Assembly (NCBI GenBank): GCA_013362555.1 | Contig: JABFVX010000244.1 | Coordinates: forward strand, 1 to 7,003 | Origin: Mycobacteriaceae bacterium | Lineage (GTDB): Bacteria > Actinomycetota > Actinomycetes > Mycobacteriales > Mycobacteriaceae | Direction of reading: 5' to 3' | DNA length: 7,003 nucleotides | Shown here: positions 5,402 to 7,003 of the stretch, one piece after another | Position numbering within the stretch: position 1 is the first letter of the stretch | Layout of the letters: each line of letters starts with the position of its first letter | Made by a program: the position numbers and the translations under genes | Notes under the pieces: model-generated | What the model was told of the DNA's origin: nothing | The model's database searches: none | Seen by the model: the letters and a program-made list of their open reading frames with translations, nothing else

Positions 5402-5893
5402 CTAGTACACGGAGACCTGGCCGGGCTGAGTCAGCGAAAACCCGTGCCCGCCCGGGGTTCTGCATCCCGCAGCCATGTAATGCCCGTCACCGCAGACTAT
5501 CTGGGTGCCCCGGATGGGGGGATTGGGGGTGCACCCCCGGCCCGGACAGCCGTTCGGCCCCAGCACCGGGGGCGGGTTGCCGCCCGGGAGGGTGAAAGGG
5601 GTTCCCGGCAGCGAGGCTGGGTGCATCGGTCCGCCCGGCATGTCCTGCACGACCTGGCGACCTGGCATCGGAAGCTGGAAGCCCTCCGCACTGCCCGACG
5701 GCAGGAAGTCCGGCCGCTGCATGACCGTCATCCCGCTCGGCAGGTCGCATCCCAGCGCGCCGGCGGCACTGACGGCGCAGTTCAATCCCCGATAGTTGAA
5801 GTACACCGGCGCCGCGGCCTGTGCGGTCCCACCGCACATGATCGCCAAAACCGCTGCCACCAGACCGAATACCGCAATTGTCGATCGTCTCAC
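5402..5893 (-). CDS. Small secreted six-cysteine, Pro/Gly-rich protein
   Basis: A 163-residue protein that I do not recognise beyond its architecture. Residues 1-26 are a classical Sec signal (RRST, then AVFGLVAAVLAIMCGG, cleavage after TAQA). Cys20 is not in a lipobox, so it is not a lipoprotein. The mature part has a Cys pair in LNCAVSAAGALGCD (39, 49), a Pro/Gly/Met-rich middle (about 52-130), CPGRGC (116, 121) and VCGDGHYMAAGC (134, 144). All six cysteines could be paired in the oxidising exterior. The motif NCAxSxxGxxGCD recurs in uncharacterised actinobacterial exported proteins. The start is GTG 5893 because GGAGGT lies 5 nt upstream and the signal peptide begins right there; an open frame reaching ATG 6013 would put 40 charged residues before the signal. 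Repeat copies C and D flank the gene, suggesting a single-gene transcript. Function unknown. Confidence 0.75.
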   Translation of the reverse strand: MRRSTIAVFGLVAAVLAIMCGGTAQAAAPVYFNYRGLNCAVSAAGALGCDLPSGMTVMQRPDFLPSGSAEGFQLPMPGRQVVQDMPGGPMHPASLPGTPFTLPGGNPPPVLGPNGCPGRGCTPNPPIRGTQIVCGDGHYMAAGCRTPGGHGFSLTQPGQVSVY

Positions 5894-5898
5894 GTTCC

Positions 5899-5904
5899 AC
5901 CTCC
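5899..5904 (-). promoter_or_regulatory. Ribosome binding site that fixes the secreted-protein start
   Basis: GGAGGT on the minus strand lies 5 nt before GTG 5893. It rules in the start directly before the signal peptide and against the upstream ATG at 6013. Confidence 0.75.
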
Positions 5905-5982
5905 GGCTCGTAGTCGATCGGACCAGGCTATCGACCGCCTCCCGCCCCCGTGCGCAAATCGCCCCCATGTCGCCGCCGAGAA

Positions 5983-6039
5983 ACCTCCAGGATGACCCAC
6001 GACGTGCATCCAACGCACTTCACGGGTCGTTCTGGAGGT
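5983..6039. repeat. Intergenic palindromic repeat, copy D; likely terminator of the hydrolase gene
   Basis: Arms 5983-6007 and 6015-6039 match at 20 of 25 positions, with loop ATCCAAC. Two mismatches are T/G or G/T, so they become G-U pairs in RNA read from the plus strand, and two others become G-U pairs in RNA from the minus strand. The outer ACCTCCAG/CTGGAGGT clamp is perfect. It begins 22 bp after the hydrolase stop on the minus strand and is followed there by TTTCTC, the nearest thing to a U-run among the copies. Confidence 0.75.
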
Positions 6040-6061
6040 CTGTCACCAGCCACCCGACCTC

Positions 6062-6898
6062 TCAGAGGCGGGCTAGGCGGAGGATCGCCGCCGCGACTTG
6101 TTCGGGGCGCTCGGCAGGCACGATGTGTTCGGAGTCGGCGTCCTCGAACTGCCCGTTGACCTGCTCCGCGTACCGCCGCTGGTACTCGCGGACGGCGTCG
6201 TGGTTGCGTGCGTGCAGCCTGGCCGCCCTGGTCGCGGACAGCACGGTGACCGGACAGTCCGGCAGTTGCGGCGGGCGACTGCGGAACTCGGCGATGGCGG
6301 CGGCGACGGCCCGAAGCTCGTTGCGGGTCTGTGCGATCCCCGCGGGACTGAAGTCCTCCGCCAACATCGCGGCGTACGTATCGGCGGCGAACAGCCTGCC
6401 GTAGGAACCGGTCAGCTTCCGCATGACCGGCCGGCTGCGCGCGAGCCACTGCTGCACCGCGAGCGCGCGGTCGGTCTTGCGCACTGTCGGGGACCAGTCG
6501 TCATAGAACGGCGCCAGTTCCGGAGTCGGATCGACCAGCACAAGCCCGGCGAGCGGAGTCGCGAGGCCGTCGACCGCGCGCCGCACGACCAGCCCGCCCA
6601 TGCTGTGCGCCACCAGTATCAGCCGATTCGGCCTGATCGCCTCGATCAGCGCGACGAGCGTCGCCGCCATCTCGTCGATGCCCTGCGGTGAGCCAGCGCG
6701 CTTGCTGCGCCCACGCCCGACCCGGTCGTACGCGACCGTGTGCACACTGCCGTCGAGCTGGGCCGTCACCGGATCCCACAGCGTCCGTCCCGCTCCGGCG
6801 CCCGCCTCGAAGACCGCGCACACGTCACCGGACCCGCCCTCCTCGAGATAGACCTCGGCGCCGCCCACCGACAGACTGCGTCCCCGCCGATCCCGCAC
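6062..6898 (-). CDS. Alpha/beta hydrolase
   Basis: A 278-residue single-domain protein of normal length for the fold. The strand and oxyanion region AVFEAGAGAGRTLWD lies at 28-42, YDRVGRGRSKR at 57-67, and the nucleophile elbow is VAHSMGG at 96-102 with Ser99. Candidate acids are Asp123 (LVDPTPE) or one nearer the end, and His258 (DSEHIVP) completes the triad. The elbow begins A-H-S rather than the usual G-H-S, a common variation. No signal peptide is visible, so it is cytoplasmic. It resembles small-molecule esterases and lactonases of the YDRxGxGxS group; the substrate cannot be read from the sequence. The GTG start is well supported by GGAGG at 6904-6908, 5 nt upstream. Copy D lies downstream and copy E upstream, so it is probably transcribed alone. 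Confidence 0.88.
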   Translation of the reverse strand: MRDRRGRSLSVGGAEVYLEEGGSGDVCAVFEAGAGAGRTLWDPVTAQLDGSVHTVAYDRVGRGRSKRAGSPQGIDEMAATLVALIEAIRPNRLILVAHSMGGLVVRRAVDGLATPLAGLVLVDPTPELAPFYDDWSPTVRKTDRALAVQQWLARSRPVMRKLTGSYGRLFAADTYAAMLAEDFSPAGIAQTRNELRAVAAAIAEFRSRPPQLPDCPVTVLSATRAARLHARNHDAVREYQRRYAEQVNGQFEDADSEHIVPAERPEQVAAAILRLARL

Positions 6899-6925
6899 CT
6901 GGTCCTCCCTCGACGATCCCGCCCG

Positions 6926-6931
6926 ATCTTA
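6926..6931 (-). promoter_or_regulatory. Possible -10 element of the hydrolase gene
   Basis: TAAGAT on the minus strand matches TANNNT and lies 28 nt before the GTG start. The -35 is unclear: TTGCGG (6947-6952) is at 15 bp and TTTTGC (6949-6954) at 17 bp. Confidence 0.35.
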
Positions 6932-6962
6932 TGTCCGCAGGCCGGACCGCAAAACCCCCTTG

Positions 6963-7003
6963 TCCGGAATGACCCGTGGCGTGCGCCAGGCGCCCGCCCC
7001 CGG
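6963..7003. repeat. Intergenic palindromic repeat, copy E, cut by the window edge
   Basis: The left arm TCCGGAATGACCCGTGG (6963-6979) and GCGTGCG (to 6985) match the family. The loop is CCAGG (6986-6990). The right arm starts at 6991 and pairs with the left at about 10 of 13 visible positions before the window ends. It probably terminates a minus-strand gene beyond the right edge. Confidence 0.6.

Noticed and set aside
5894..6013. Forty-residue N-terminal extension of the secreted protein, from ATG 6013
   Set aside because: It would place charged sequence ahead of a normal signal peptide and cross repeat copy D. GTG 5893 has GGAGGT at 5 nt.
601..7003. The repeats as a CRISPR array
   Set aside because: The copies are singletons hundreds to thousands of bases apart, with genes between them and no regular spacers or cas genes.

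Overview
This is a GC-rich chromosomal window with five complete minus-strand genes, one partial minus-strand gene and one plus-strand gene. The mix points to a mycolic-acid actinobacterium, most likely Nocardia or a close relative: a Tat-exported PIG-L deacetylase, a KshA-like Rieske oxygenase, a membrane-anchored P450, a DUF4097 protein and a small secreted Cys/Pro/Gly protein, with strong GGAGG ribosome sites and GTG starts. The genus is an inference from protein families and composition, not from a marker gene.

Layout, left to right. 1-496 (-): 5' part of a DUF4097 beta-strand-repeat gene, running off the left edge, with a promoter and inverted-repeat operator at 532-583. 665-2302 (-): Tat-exported PIG-L deacetylase with a C-terminal CBM9-like domain. 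2431-2874 (+): SRPBCC (START/Bet v1-like) ligand-binding protein, divergent from the PIG-L gene; its 3' end overlaps the P450 gene by 44 bp, tail to tail. 4252-5253 (-) and 2831-4255 (-): a two-gene operon, Rieske oxygenase then P450, joined by an ATGA overlap. 5402-5893 (-): small secreted six-cysteine protein. 6062-6898 (-): alpha/beta hydrolase.

The most interesting unit is the Rieske/P450 pair. The Rieske protein has the Fe-S and mononuclear iron motifs and a C-terminus like KshA and the cholesterol 7-desaturases Neverland/DAF-36. The P450 has a eukaryote-like layout (N-terminal membrane anchor, basic linker, proline-rich hinge), and its I-helix lacks the usual acid-Thr pair, recalling CYP7/CYP8 enzymes. 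Together with the adjacent SRPBCC protein this suggests stepwise oxidation of a sterol, steroid or other terpenoid. The substrate is unknown, and no ferredoxin or reductase gene is present in the window.

Five copies of a roughly 50-bp imperfect palindrome (601-657, 2314-2375, 5339-5389, 5983-6039 and 6963 to the right edge) lie in the intergenic spaces. Three sit 7-22 bp after minus-strand stop codons, as terminators would, but none has a proper U-run. One lies in a divergent promoter region where no gene ends. No gene-free stretch exceeds 300 bp. I saw no tRNA, rRNA, CRISPR array or insertion sequence.
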